A stretch of 64,000 nt of DNA from Ilex aquifolium (GCA_951799425.1 OX637394.1:41589642-41653641), one strand, 5' to 3'; positions 22,895 to 35,689 are shown, numbered from the stretch's first letter. A program made the numbers and translations. The notes: generated by a model from the letters alone, not told the origin.

Positions 22895-23602
22895 TACTTA
22901 CTAATTATAAATGACCTTAAGTGGAAAAAAAATAGAAGATTTTGGATGAGAAGGTTTCAAACGATTCTAAGTTTGACTCCCACTCGATGCATTGATTAAC
23001 TTATGCAAATTACATTGAAATTTACACATTTACGGATTATATACATATCTAGAGTTTATGTTGAACACATTGATCGAAATGACAATTAGTTTGAGACGAT
23101 TCTCCATTATTAAAAGTGTGTCGGTTAATACTCTATCCATGCCACTGCAAACTATGTCATGATCAAATGACACGTTACAAGGTTAACATTAGGCATGTCA
23201 ATGGATATTTGAATCGGATTGTAACTTATTTGAATTTGAATTTAAATATTTGATTTGAATTCGATTCAATAATCTGATAGATTTCATGAGGTCTATATCC
23301 AAATCTATTGACGATCCAAAATTCGATACGATCCGAATAATGTAATTTAACTACATTTTTACAAATTACATCTAACTTTTGTTTACAAACCTTTGTTTGG
23401 ATGGTTTTTTCAAGCCATAGAGAACAGTCTCCTCCCATAGCTGGTCCGACACCTCAAACCCTTGAATGTGGATTTCATCAAACCCATGGAGTGGATTTCG
23501 GTCAAGCCATACACAGATTAGTAAGACAAATGTCATTTGTACTATTGAGTTAAACAAACATGATAAATGATTGGATTAACCAATAAGCAATATAGTCATT
23601 TA

Positions 23603-25342
23603 TCTATACTACTTTAAAAAGTGAGCATATTTGAAAAATATTTGTTTTCCACTTTTATCCTCCAAAATCACAACTATCTCATTCTTATCCCTCAAAATTA
23701 AAGTCAAAATAAACCTAAATCTCCTCATATTCCAAAAAAAAAATTCTACGCCTCCCAATCTTCTCTCTCTACCCTGTCGTTTCATTTTCATCTTTCCCCA
23801 CTCCAAATAAACATTTTTATCTCTTTTCTTTACTTCTTCCAGAAACACTCGATGTTTCCCTCTTTCTCCCTATCTTTCTCTGCTGCTCTCAGCATGCGTT
23901 ACTCCATGCATTCAATTCTCTCTGCATCTTAACGTTTGGTGCATCTCTACTTTTTGTGGTATTGTTCTTCAACTGATATCTATTATAATTTTTTTTTTTT
24001 TGCGAATTCATCCCAGATTTTACGATACCAACAAAATTGAACTTTCACGAAAAAATCAAACACAAACACACCATGTATATTAGCATTCAGAAGAATAATT
24101 AGAATTTGGTTACTGTTAAAAAGTTTAATAAATTGCTTGTTTAGAGTAATAACAATAAAAAAATGGCGTTACAATTATCACAAATATCAATAACAACCAA
24201 ACATTTTAGTGGAGATGTTTGTTGGACATTTTAATTAGCTTTGGTGGACTTTCACTAGTATGGTTGTATCACATAATTTGAAGAAGGAGACTTAAACAGT
24301 TTCCTTAAAATTACGTATGTGTACTGCCTTTTAATTTGAAGAAGGGGATTTCACTCTTCATCAGCCAATTTGTAGGTTGAACTATTGGTCTGGGCCCATT
24401 CAAAATTTCCAAGAATTTTAGTTATATCCATCATTATTTATTTGTCATACATATGAATTGTTATCCTTGATTGTTTTAATTTGTATTGTGATAATTAATT
24501 ACTTGTATTTGATCTGACCTCCACTATGCAACTGAGTCATCAGTTTACGGATTTACAAAAAAAATAGGTTTTGATATTTGTAAGATGCCTAAAAAATATT
24601 ACAAATTATTATACTAATTTTAAAAAGTTCATATGCAACACACGAGTATTTCATTCTTAAAAATTTCAGTATGATCATTTAACTATAATTCGACCAAGCA
24701 ATATTTTATTATAAAAGTAGTAAATAAAAATTAGGGTTAATTGCATTGGAGGTCCTCAAAGTATGAGGTTTGTCTCATTTTAGTCCCCAATGTTTCAATT
24801 GCATCATTTTAGTCCCTAAAGTATTGAATATGTTTCTATATGGTCCCTCAAGCAGACAGTGTCTAGATTGCAAATGATTTTTTATTATAAACTTGTCACG
24901 TGATACTTAAATATGGACAAAAAAATAAATTGGATAACCCTTGACCAAATTTTTACTCAAATTTTGGTTAAATAACTACTTACATTATATAATTTTGATC
25001 GTGAGCTATCCAAATTTTCGTCAAAAATTACCCATATTACATATTTTTTTGTCAAGAGCTACTCAAATTTTTTTTAAGAGCTATCAAAATTATTTTTTGT
25101 CCATATTTAGGTATTATGTGACAAGTTTATGATACAAAATCGTTAGCAATCTGGACGTTGTCTGCTTGAAGGACCATATAGAAACATATTTAATACTTTA
25201 GGGACCAAAATGATGCAATTGAAACATTGGGGACCAAAATAAGACAAACTCCATACTTTGGGGACCTCTAGTGCAATTAATCCTAAAAATTATAATAACT
25301 CAAAATAATTCACGTACAACGCACGTGTACACCAATTACTAA
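23603..25342 (+). mobile_element. Non-autonomous Helitron carrying a nested foldback element
   Basis: The 5' end is TCTATACTACTTTAAAAAGT, starting at 23603 and preceded by A. It matches the minus-strand terminus at 17732. The 3' end has a hairpin (cacgtac, aac, gcacgtg at 25311-25327, one mismatch) 11 bases before CTAA (25339-25342). The 550-bp Mutator-like element at 24734-25283 is inserted just inside the 3' end. No Rep-helicase ORF is present. Confidence 0.5.
24734..25283. mobile_element. Mutator-like foldback element, family 3
   Basis: A 550-bp element with the perfect 9-bp TSD taaaaatta (24725-24733 and 25284-25292). The ends gggttaattgcattggaggt and (from the right) ggattaattgcactagaggt begin inverted arms of about 200 bases. 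The arms include tggtccctcaagcagacag against its complement. It has no coding capacity. Confidence 0.85.
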
Positions 25343-25399
25343 AACAAATATATGATGATAATGGTGATACATACTCATATTCGACATGTATATAGATTA

Positions 25400-26800
25400 C
25401 ATGTGAAATATAACTATGAATTGAATTCGTTTATTAATCTCATAAAAACAAAATTGGGGGTTAGATTTAAAAATTTTTGGAAAAATCAATCCAATTCCTC
25501 CCCAAAGATCATCCAAACAAGCCATTAAGGCGTTTTCTAAGGCAGGCTCCATTACCTCTCTCACACCCTTTTTTAAGTCAGGAATTGTATAAGAAAAAAG
25601 GGTCCCACTCCCACTCCCACTCCCACATAAATATAAATGAAGTAGAACAGGAACGCCATGAAATCTTGTTGGCAAACTGCATAGTGGAGGCATGAAGTGG
25701 ACATGTAACTAGCTGATGTTGGCCACTTTCAATTGCTGATACCTTATCCTCATGGCACCAAGTTCTCTAAGTAGTAAATCAACTCAGCCTAGTTGATTAA
25801 CTTTGATTCTCTCACGATTAGGTAATACTTCATTTCTCGTATTCTTTTTAAGATTTATCTTCATCTGTTCGTTGATATTTTCTCCTTTGCTATAGATGAT
25901 AAATTACCCGAACATTATAATATGAATTCACTGATGTATGTAGAAAAATAATTTCCTCAATTGTAGATAATAATAATGAATACTGATTGATATCGGGTTG
26001 AGTTGAACCGCGACATGCTACAACGACATTTTTTTTTATTATTACTACAACGATTAGATATGAGATTAAAATTGATGATCTCTACTCTCTCTCAAGATGG
26101 GATTAACCATCACAAAACCATTTCGGATAGACATGCAACTCTTAACGAGAACAGACCATTCATTACAAACTTTACTCCTTTGGGGGAAAGAACCTTTGCA
26201 GTGGTGCAAAAATGTTGTTCCCTTAAATAGCTTTCATTTTATAGAAAAGATGATATCGTTTTATGTGCAAAATAATGTCGTTTAAAGAACTAACACCTAT
26301 GCAATACAGGAAAGCTGTAGCCACTCCTTTGTGCAAAGTTTAGTACAGAGACAAAAAAAAAAAAGCAGAGGATAAAACATGAATCAACTTTCCCAAAATA
26401 GCAACATATATAGATCTCTGTCAAATTAGTCCAACACACTGCCAGAAATCCAGAAGTCTGATGACTGCTCTGAAAATGGAAAGAAATCACAACCTCCACA
26501 CAACCATTTAAAACAACTTAGCAGTAATAGTACATTTACTATCTTCCTCTTCTCTTCCTTGATTGAAATTCATTTACCAGTGCCCCACTATTAAATATTA
26601 CAATCTGAGCCCTATTTCATTATCACTTCTGTTATCTTTCCATGAAATTACACAAACAACCCTTTAATTCACAAAATTATCAAAACCAAACATGTCACTA
26701 CCATAGTACTATTCACTCGTCAATGATAATACACAAACATTAGTACAAATATAAGGAGAAAAAAACAGTTACCTCAGAGTTTACAATTGGGTGCCCATTA
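25400..26800. other. Intergenic and presumed NF-YB 3' region
   Basis: Contains a short ccactc microsatellite (25605-25625) and AT-rich sequence. No gene was recognised. The part near 26500-26809 is the likely 3' UTR of the NF-YB gene on the minus strand. Confidence 0.4.
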
Positions 26801-26809
26801 AAGCACCAC

Positions 26810-26920
26810 CTACCTTGGCCTCACAGTGGAAGCTCCACCACTATCACCACCGCCGCCCACACTGCCTGAACTAACCTTCCCCACCACCCCACCCCCACCA
26901 CCACCGCCCATCTTATGATA

Positions 26921-26951
<31 letters not shown>

Positions 26952-27475
26952 TACATCTGCCCCTGATGGTAACCACCAGAACTGTACATCTGCATCCCAC
27001 CATACATCCCACCACCACCACCATTAAACCCACCACCACCGCCACCAGAACTCACCGCCCCATCTCTCCCACCACCACCACCTCCACTCCCATCTTTCTC
27101 CCCCTGCCTACCACCACCCATCGCGCTCTTCTCCCCCTCCAGCTCCCTATACTTCGCCAAATAAACCTTCAACGGCTCCACATACTCTTCAAAACCCAGC
27201 GTAGTCATGGCCCACAACAAATCATCCCCATTAATCGTCTTCCTTTTCTCTCTCTGACACTTATCCGACGCTTCTCCGGTGATAAAGCTGATGAACTCCG
27301 ACACGCATTCTTGAACTGTCTCCTTCGCGTCCTTGGAAATCTTGGCGTTCGCCGGAAGTGCTTTCTTCATTATCCGGCTAACGTTGGCAATCGGCAAGAG
27401 CCTGTCCTGTTCCCTAGACGACATCTCGCTGTTCGCGTTGTTCTGACCTCCTGATTCGTTATCCGAATCCGCCAT
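26810..27475 (-). CDS. NF-YB3: NF-YB subunit of the CCAAT-binding factor, NF-YB3-like
   Basis: An intronless ORF of 221 residues. After a short acidic N-terminus ([10 protein letters not shown]), residues 21-112 form the histone-fold domain. It contains the family signatures [60 protein letters not shown] and [12 protein letters not shown]. This non-LEC1 type heterodimerises with NF-YC and binds CCAAT boxes with NF-YA. NF-YB2/3 members are linked to flowering-time control through CO-like proteins. The C-terminus (115-221) is a Gly/Ser-rich low-complexity tail with a (GS)n run. This includes five copies of the hexanucleotide ccagaa/ttctgg-type unit at 26921-26951. The tail is longer than in Arabidopsis NF-YB3. 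Lack of introns suits the NF-YB2/3 branch. Confidence 0.95.
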
Positions 27476-27621
27476 TGTTGATTATTTTCTTCAAAAAAAA
27501 AAAATCAATCAGCAACTAAAATACGAACCAAAAGTTGATGTTAAAGCTCCTTTCTGCAAATACCCATAAATTCCTTGTGATTTTTCCAATTGAGAAGTGG
27601 GTTTTCCGGGGAGGAGTGAGA

Positions 27622-27633
27622 TTTGGCGGGAAA
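27622..27633 (-). promoter_or_regulatory. E2F-type site upstream of NF-YB
   Basis: The minus strand reads TTTCCCGCCAAA about 150 bases upstream of the NF-YB start codon. This matches the plant E2F/DP consensus exactly. Whether it lies in the promoter or in the 5' UTR cannot be told. Confidence 0.45.
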
Positions 27634-27702
27634 AGTTTAGAGGGAGGGTTTGGGATTGGAAAACTTTTTTTCCGGTTTGGGAGCTCCGGGAAGGTTGGGG
27701 GT

Positions 27703-27738
27703 GGAGAGAGAGAGAGAGGAGAGAGAGAGAGAGGGAGG
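27703..27738 (-). repeat. (CT)n tract in the NF-YB upstream region
   Basis: A nearly pure GA run on the + strand, which is CT on the NF-YB coding strand, about 230 bases before the ATG. Such tracts are common near plant transcription starts. No TATA box was found close by. Confidence 0.6.
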
Positions 27739-28097
27739 TGAGAGAGTGAGTTGGGTCCGTTGGATTGATGGTCTAATATCGCGTGAGTGCGCCACGTGGG
27801 GAATTTGTAGCCGTTTATTTGTCGATAAGTGTGAATTACGTGGGAGATTAGTGGGTGTTGGATGAGTTGTGGAGATTGAGAGATCTAACGGTTGTGAAAT
27901 GAGTCATGTGGTGGGTGAGTGGGCCCGGTTGGGCAGATGGTACCTATGGAAAAAGGTTTGGAGATTGTTGAGAATCGGCAACCAGCTGCTACTATTTGGC
28001 ATAAATGTCAATCCAAATGAGACTTTTTCTCGGGTGGGATTCCTGTTGGGTCGAATTTTTTGGGTCATAATACATGCATTAATCATATTAAAATTAA

Positions 28098-29118
28098 GGG
28101 AGAATTACACCCAATTTCCGGAGGTTTGTCACTTAATCACTCAGACCCTTGACATTTGAAATATTACACTCAGATCCCTGAAATTTGTACGCGCGTAACA
28201 CTTAGATCCCTGCTATAAATATATCCATTAATAAATTACATTCAGACCCCCAGAAGTTTAGAAACATATATTACTTAGACTCCTTAAGTTTAAAATATTA
28301 TATTTAAACCAAAAATACTTCAATCAAAGATAGAATATCAAATATTTTAAATTTTACAATTAAATTTAATGTTATATTGTATCATTTAATGAAATAAAAT
28401 AAAAAAAATTTTTAAAATTTTTCTTAAAAAATCGTAATTAACATATAATTATATTGTCTATTGGAATTTAGTTTGGTCGTTTAAACGACTAAATTAAAAT
28501 ACCAAACTATCTCAATTGAAGCTAAAAGAAATTGTGTTCATTACAATTTGACCACTTTTTGAATTTTTTAGTTTTTTTTCTAATAGATATTATAATTGTA
28601 TACTAACTATATTTTTTTTTTAAAAAATTAGATTTTTATTTTTGATTTTATTTAAATAAATGACATAATATTACATGAATTTTGGTTGTAAAATTCATGT
28701 TGTATTAAGAATGACTTAGACCCCTTATTTGATTTTTTAGTTTTATTCCAATAGATAGTATAATGTATACTAATTATAACTTTTTAAGAAAAAGTTGAAT
28801 TTTTATTTTTGATTTTATTTCAATAAATGATACAATAGAACATGAATTTTGATAGTAAAATTTAAAATGTTTGATATTCTATCTTGAATTGAAGTATTTT
28901 TGGTATAAGTATAACATTTTAAATTTAAAAAGTCTAAGTATTATATGCGTACAAACTTTAAGGGGGTCTAGGTGTAATTTATTAACGGATATATTTACAA
29001 CATGGGTCTAAGCGTTACGCGCGTACAAACCTTAAGAGGTCTGTGTGTAATATTTCAAACCTTAGGAGGTCTGAGTGATTAAGTGACAAACCTCAGGGGG
29101 TCTGGGTGTAATTCTCCC
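28098..29118. mobile_element. Mutator-like foldback element, family 1, copy B
   Basis: A 1021-bp element with the perfect 9-bp TSD taaaattaa (28089-28097 and 29119-29127). It is collinear with 17926-18940 over its whole length, from gggagaattacac to gtgtaattctccc. It differs by scattered point changes and small indels. Confidence 0.87.
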
Positions 29119-29139
29119 TAAAATTAAATAAATTTAAAA

Positions 29140-29384
29140 GAAGCAATGTGATAGTTAAGTTTACCTTCTTGCAAGGAAGATGTCTCACGTTCGAAGGGTC
29201 AATTATTCTTGTTTCTCAGAGGATATGTTTAAATTAACTCAGATTCGATACTTTTTACATCTTCTAAGGGTCAACTGCTCTTATCCCTCATATGATATGT
29301 CTTTAAACTAGATCGAGTGATGGTAGTCAGTTCAGAGCTCGAGAGAGTAGCCAGTGCAAGTTTGTATACACTATAACAAAAAAT
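29140..29384 (+). mobile_element. tRNA-derived SINE
   Basis: The element lies directly after copy B and is flanked by aaataaatttaaa at 29126-29138 and 29385-29397. It contains an A-box-like gtgatagttaagt, a B-box-like cacgttcgaaggg, and an end similar to the SINE at 8479-8686 (gctcgagagagtagccagtg against actcgagagagtagttgacg). A short A-rich tail follows. Confidence 0.65.
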
Positions 29385-29651
29385 AAATAAATTTAAATAA
29401 AATGTAATGACTTAAGAAAAAATAAATTTAAATAAAACGTAATGACTTAATATCAAAATCTTAAATCGTAATATGACTCGTTCGTCGTTTTGGTAACACA
29501 AGAAAACTTTAATGTTATTTTTTTATTAAACAGATCGTGTTGAGATATATGAATTTCACAAGTTATATAGGATTGATTCTAAAAAATAGAAAACTTAGAC
29601 AAATTTCACTAGTCTTATTGGTATCACTGAATATTTTTATATTTATATACT

Positions 29652-30440
29652 TGATGGTGTTCGAAAATACTTAGTCCCAGTCGAGAACGATGATTTGATG
29701 GTCCAGATAGGGGGTAGAGTGAATATATGAATTGACAGTGAACTAAATTGTGAGAATGAATCTGAGACGGTATATAAGTGATTCACCTTAACCGAGAGAC
29801 TAAGGATACATCCACTGTAATGAAGTCTCTTGTTTCTTGGTATGTATATTTCTTGAAGAAGAAGATTACAATAGGTTGTTGGGCTTAAAGCCTGCTTGTA
29901 CATTTTTTATGAATACCAATATATCAGTGAAGAAATTGTCAGTCCTCTCTTGTAATGTGATAGTATTCTATTTATACGGGTGATCATTCTGGGGTTTCTT
30001 GCGACTTCCTCTTCCTTTTATGTTGATTCTGTGCTCTCATTTTCTTTTTGTCTTTTAGTAATCTGTGCTATGCGACGCCACTGTATCCATGATCATTTAG
30101 TGGTTATGTGCACAAATATTCCCTTTTGCCAGAGAATACACATTCGTTAGAGGCTTCAAAAATTGTCCCTTGGACACATGGCGCGAAGTGGGGCATTTGG
30201 GGTTTGGTGAGTACCGAGCTCCTTGATCCTGGACTGCTTAACGCTGAGCTTGTTATGACCAAGCAGGGTTATGCTGAGTTGGACTCTTTGATGGGCTTCC
30301 TCCTTTGGATTATGACACATTCCTTATTACGGAGCAGATGAGTTGTTAAGGGGTTTCTTGGGCCGTTGTGCATCCTTTTTGGCCCATTAGGTGATTTGAG
30401 TTTAGGATGGGCAGCCCACTCCAAAATTCTACTGTTATCA
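29652..30440. mobile_element. Solo LTR, 789 bp
   Basis: Begins TGATGG and ends TTATCA, flanked by the 5-bp TSD atact (29647-29651 and 30441-30445). A TATA motif (ggtatataag near 29770) lies inside. No second LTR, primer-binding site or polyprotein adjoins it, so it is a recombination remnant. The short ORFs inside are not genes. Confidence 0.65.
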
Positions 30441-30445
30441 ATACT

Positions 30446-32450
30446 AAACCTATAAAGTGATAACTTTCAAATTCAGATAAACCCTAAAATTAATTTAAAA
30501 AAAGGGTCAATCTTAAACTAAATTCTATTTTGTAAAAACAAAAGTTTAGAAAGCGAAAATAAAAAAGCATAGGTACAGAGATTCAATGGAAATTACTTTA
30601 ACAAATGGAGTTTATTGTGTTGCATTGATACAAGAATCCTTCCATTGAAACCTTAGAAAGTATAAAGAATAACCTTATACACATACATACTTAAATATCA
30701 TATTAAATGATTAATGACAATCTGAATACATATTTGCATTTTTTTTTTAGGAAAAATAGAAAAATTGTTAGAAATTGATTCTACATTAAAAAAGAACAAA
30801 ATATTTATTCATAAGTTTGTGAAGTTTATCTTCTGCAAACGCAATGTTGAAAGTTTTTACTAATATTTATAAAGGTCAACATTTTCTTGAAGAGGAAGGG
30901 GGACAATCATATGCAGAGGAATATAGTGTGATTTGTGATGCAAGAAAGGATTAAAAAGAAGAATTTTTGTTTTTTCGATCTAATAACAAAACTAATTCCA
31001 TAAATATGGATATTTGTTTAGGATATTATAAAATAGTAAAAAAATATTTAACTAGAGTGAAAATATATCTAAGATAAGATTATTTCAAGATACCCATAAT
31101 TATTACTCAAACAAACACGAGACATTTAAAATCATGGCCACAAGTCTATGGTTAAGTGAAAAGTCGATTATCTGATAATTACTATTTCAACGACTTTAGA
31201 TTTTTATTACTTAATAGTAATATTTTGAGAAAAAAACTTTGTTTTATGGGTAGTAAGGGGCAATTCTAAAACTTGATATCTAATGCAACTTTGGAAAAAT
31301 CCTTTTATAATATTTTGCTTATAAAATATAAATCTTCATGCATATAGGAAATGTTTGGAATATTGATTTATTTCTATTGATGAAGGGTATTTGAATTTGA
31401 AGCCAACTTGTGACTCACATAGAATGACATATATGCATTTTTTTTGGGGGGGTTAATGGTGTCTATGAAAAACTAGAACCAGTTTGGTAGGATTTATTGC
31501 TTTATAGCTAATGTTTGCCATTTAAGGGATCTTAATCTAATAATGCCAAAGTCAGCATTAATAGTGTTTATTGATTGATTGATTGATTTTCTTTTTTTGG
31601 GTGCTAGCGGATAAAATATTGAATATAACTGTGGCATTACGTTAGTATTGTCACATAGTGTCAACAATCAATAATAAACTAACTTCTAAGCAAGTAGATC
31701 CCATTTAATTTAGTAACTATATATATTGTCTATGTAAGAAAATAATTACTATGTGTAAAGAAGTGGGGTTCAATTTGCCCAAATTTATCGATTTGTTATT
31801 GAATGATAATACCACGTGATAATGATGACATGATATTACCGTTACACCCAATATTTAATCTAATCGTGCAGGGGTTCCTACTAGAGCAAACCTATGATAA
31901 GCAATGAAATTTCATTTTGGTATCCCATTTCTACTCTCCAAACTAGGTCTATTTAGGGAAGATGAAGTAGAATACAAGACATCAATTTTACCAAGTGACT
32001 GGAAATAGGGATGATAATCGAATAGAGCTATTCAGGCTCGGTTTTGTTTAAAAAAATGAGTCGAAAAGACTTGACTCGAACTCGCAAAGCTCGACTCGTT
32101 CCTCCACTAGCAGGTTTTTTTGGATCGGGTTCGGCTTGTTTTCTAAACAAGTCAAACTTAAATATTTTTTTAGATTTATTTAAAAAAAAGAGTTCAGTAG
32201 ACTTAGCTCGATTATTAGCTTTAATTGGAAAGACCATAATGTGACTGAGGCAAGCTCTTACAATTTAATGACCTAGCGATATGGTTTCCAAGTATTTCAA
32301 CCTATTTCTTCTTGATCTTGGACCTCGTAAAACTCCCTCCCAAATAAACCCCAAGAAAAAAAAAAACACACTATGTCGAAAGTGGACTGGAAATACTTAT
32401 GCTTTTCATTTCAATGGATTCTTCATCATTCCTCTTTGTTCTACTCTTCA
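30446..32450. other. Intergenic, old repeats
   Basis: AT-rich, with a (GATT)n stretch near 31570. The block at 32010-32240 (tattcaggctcggttttg, actcgaactcgcaaagctcg) has the look of a decayed hAT element. No coding evidence was seen. Confidence 0.4.
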
Positions 32451-33264
32451 AGTGAAATTTCGTTGTAGAGTATTTTATTTTTTGCGATACGATAATCTTT
32501 AATATTTGTCACCCATTTTAAATTGGGACATTAGTTTATTCAAATTAAACTTTCTAATTTTAATCAACCTTAATTTCGTACTCGGAAGTCACATTCGCAA
32601 ATTGTGATATTTGTTTTCAATGCAGAATTTCATTCTCCACGCACTGATTATGGTGTTTTATCATCCGTAACATGGTGATCCTTAGTATTTGTCACTTTTT
32701 TCAAGTTGGAACACTTATTTAATCAAATTGTGTTTTCTAACTTTAACTTTGTAATTGAATGTCTTAGACACTAGTTTAACTAACTTGTGCTTTCTAACTT
32801 CAACCAATGTCATATTTGCAAATGTGATGTATGTTTTTCATGCGGAAATTCATGTTCCACGCCCTAATTATAATGTTCCATTATCTGCAATATGATGATA
32901 CTTAGCATTTGTCATCTCTCTCAAGTTAGAACACTATCTCAACCAAATTAATCTTTTTAACTTAAACTAATCTTAATTTATATATGGATTTCACATTAGC
33001 AAATGTGATGCATGTTTTATATGTGGAGTTTCATTCCCCACCTGTTGAATATGGTGTTTCATCCTTCACACGATGATCATTAGTATTTATCACATCTATT
33101 AGGTTAAGACATTAGTTTAACCAAATTGAATTTTTATCTTTGAGCAACCTTAACTTCGTACCTGGATGTCTTACGTTATTATGATATATGTTTTCCAAGT
33201 GAAAGTTTATGTTCCACGCACTAATTATAACATTCCATGCTCTGCAATATGATGATTCTTAATA

Positions 33265-33445
33265 GAGTAATGTTATTGGGATCTAATTTACTGACATAAT
33301 TTGCTGACCTAATAATGTGGCTTCAATGGAACCATTGGATCAACACCAAATTTCAATGTTTGATGAGACACACAATCAATTCAAAGATCATAATGAATTA
33401 GGTCAATAAATTAAGTCAATAAATTATGTCCTAATAGCATTACTC
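33265..33445. mobile_element. Mutator-like MITE, copy 3
   Basis: A 181-bp element with the perfect 9-bp TSD ttcttaata (33256-33264 and 33446-33454). The ends gagtaatgttattggga and (from the right) gagtaatgctattagga are good inverted repeats. It is inserted in the tandem repeat array. Confidence 0.85.
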
Positions 33446-33566
33446 TTCTTAATATATTTTACATTTGTTAAGTTGAGAACCTTAACTTCGTACTCAGATA
33501 TCATATTCACATGGATGATACATGATATTTCATGTGAAATTTCATGCTCCTCACATTAATTGTGGT

Positions 33567-34626
33567 CAATGTCGGCCCAACTTTTAGGCTAGAAGCCATT
33601 GCCCTGGCCCCCCAAATTGGAAGAAATATTTGGGCCCCAAAATAAAATAAACAATGATATATAATTAAAATTTTAGAATATAATTTAAATACTCAATATA
33701 TTTTAATCATTGAATTAATAGTGAGTGATAACTTTAAACAAAATTCACTATTTATCTAATGTATTTGGTCCTCAAATTAAGTGCAATTAGCATTATTGTA
33801 AAAATTTTAGAACATTTTTCAAAAAAATTTAGGGCCCTAAAGTTCAACTTATTTTGTTATCTCACCCGATATTTATATTATATATATTCTCACTTTGCAG
33901 TCTTATTATTAAAATCAATTGTTTGTCGTATAATAGGTACAGACAATAATTTTACATTTATATAAATTAAATTTGAGGTTATTTTTTAATAACTTTGTTT
34001 ACAATGCACAATATGACTATGAATAGAGTTAGTATAAATAATGCACTAGCTATCTTTTTTATTTAAAAATAACTTTTTTTCTTTATGATATTTAACAAGT
34101 ACAGGTAACCCATGCCTTCAGGCACAGTGTAGCATAAGTGAGAAGTGATAGATTTAGGGGAAAAAAATTCAATTTGAATGGATTTGATAGAGATGTTGGT
34201 GGTCATTGGATAAGTTTATTTGAGACCGTCAGATAGGCTTTTTGAAAGCATGCATTTTTTATATTATAGAAGTCTCATTTATTTTAGGACTACTCAACTT
34301 GTATAAATTTCTATTTTTATATACATTTAAAAAAATAAATTATTTTACTAGTCAAACTAATTTTCAATTATGTTTCTCTTTTATTTTAAACAAATAGTAT
34401 GTATTATTGTATTTGATCTCCGTATTTGACTTCGATCAATACAATTTTTATTTGTAAAATTTAAATTTAAAATTTAATCAATATGTTATATCTCAAAAGG
34501 CAAAACAAATAATTTGTAAATAAACATATTTTAATAAATATTTAATATTACTATTATTACTGAAAAATATTTATAGTCTCATATAACATTTTCGCCTGGG
34601 GCCCAAATTAGGTTGGGCCGCCCCTG
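33567..34626. mobile_element. Non-autonomous hAT-like element, 1.06 kb
   Basis: The TSDs are attgtggt (33559-33566) and attatggt (34627-34634), 7 of 8 identical. The ends caatgtcggcccaac and (from the right) caggggcggcccaac are inverted repeats of hAT type. The AT-rich interior has no transposase. Removing it rejoins the tandem repeat unit cleanly. Confidence 0.7.
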
Positions 34627-35689
34627 ATTATGGTGTTCGATCGTTCGCAACATGATAGTAGTTAGTATCTGTCAACTCATTTGTATTTGGGACACTAATT
34701 TAACCATGAATATTATATGTAGGTTTAAGAGAAATGGATCTATCTAAGCCTATGTCCATGTACATCCATTGCATTCATATTTCCATGATGACTTTTGCAA
34801 AAATAGAAATACACAAATACATGAATATCTACATCCATATACGACCTTTCAATTAAACCCGTCTAGAATATTCTAAAATATACATGAATCTTCCAAATTA
34901 TTCAGTCAACTTTTATTTTACCACCATTCTATATGGCAGCTTAATTTGAATCACATTTATAACATAAAATAGGACAGACTTCAATAAATCTATCTGATTG
35001 TTTTAAATAGATTCATTCAACGGTTACCAACATCCATCTCAAAATCATTTACATTGCACCGTACCTTCAGACACAAGTTACCCCTAGTAAGTTATAAACC
35101 ACAACAACAGTCAAGATTGATCAAATTTTAATTTATTTTGACCAATGGTACAAAATTTATCCCAAATTATTTTTTTCATTCAAAAACATCATTTTTTCTG
35201 CACAGCTCCCAATGATAGACAACTCAACTTACACACTCAACCCCATTAATCCATACTTATTTCTTTTTTTTTTTCTCTCCTATTGCTCCCTTATTTTTGA
35301 CGTGTTCACTTTAATTTTAAATTGTATAGTTACAGAGTGTCTTCAGGTACGAGGTTATTGCTAGTATACTCATTAAACTTAGGATATAAAGGATTAATCA
35401 CACTAGGAAAAAAAGAAGGGGAAAAGCCAATATGGCAAACAAAATTAGAGACCCACATCATTTCTACCATAATAGCAAGAAGAGTAGGAACAAAGCAAAA
35501 AAGAAGAGAGAGACTGGGGAAAAAGTCTGTTTTTTGCAGCCTGCACATCCTAAAATAGGGTTTCCCAGGTGATTTTTAAAGACTAAAAACCTAAACCTTG
35601 TGTGTGTATGTGGAGCATTTTACCTGGTAATTTTTCAATTTTATTTCTTCAATACCAAATTTTCTAATGTATTTTATAAACTATTATTA

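Larger units (their letters stand above)
32450..34720. repeat. Diverged tandem repeat, period about 180 bp
   Basis: The phrase (t)catgttccacgcactaattatggtgtt recurs at about 32631, 32851, 33032, 33209, 33545 and, beyond an insertion, 34627. Each copy is followed by an atgatgatccttagtatttgtcac-like phrase and then a gggacactagtttaaccaaatt-like phrase. The units differ by many substitutions. Two transposons (33265-33445 and 33567-34626) interrupt the array. Confidence 0.7.

Noticed and set aside
25397..25693. 98-codon minus-strand ORF with a GSGSGSG stretch
   Set aside because: The GS run is a ccactc microsatellite. No recognisable domain and no promoter or neighbour support.
26915..27454. 179-codon + strand ORF with an RTRTRT start
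   Set aside because: Antisense to NF-YB. Its low-complexity sequence comes from the Gly/Ser codons of the real gene.
30108..30341. 77-codon + strand ORF
   Set aside because: Contained in the 789-bp solo LTR bounded by the atact TSD. Not a gene.
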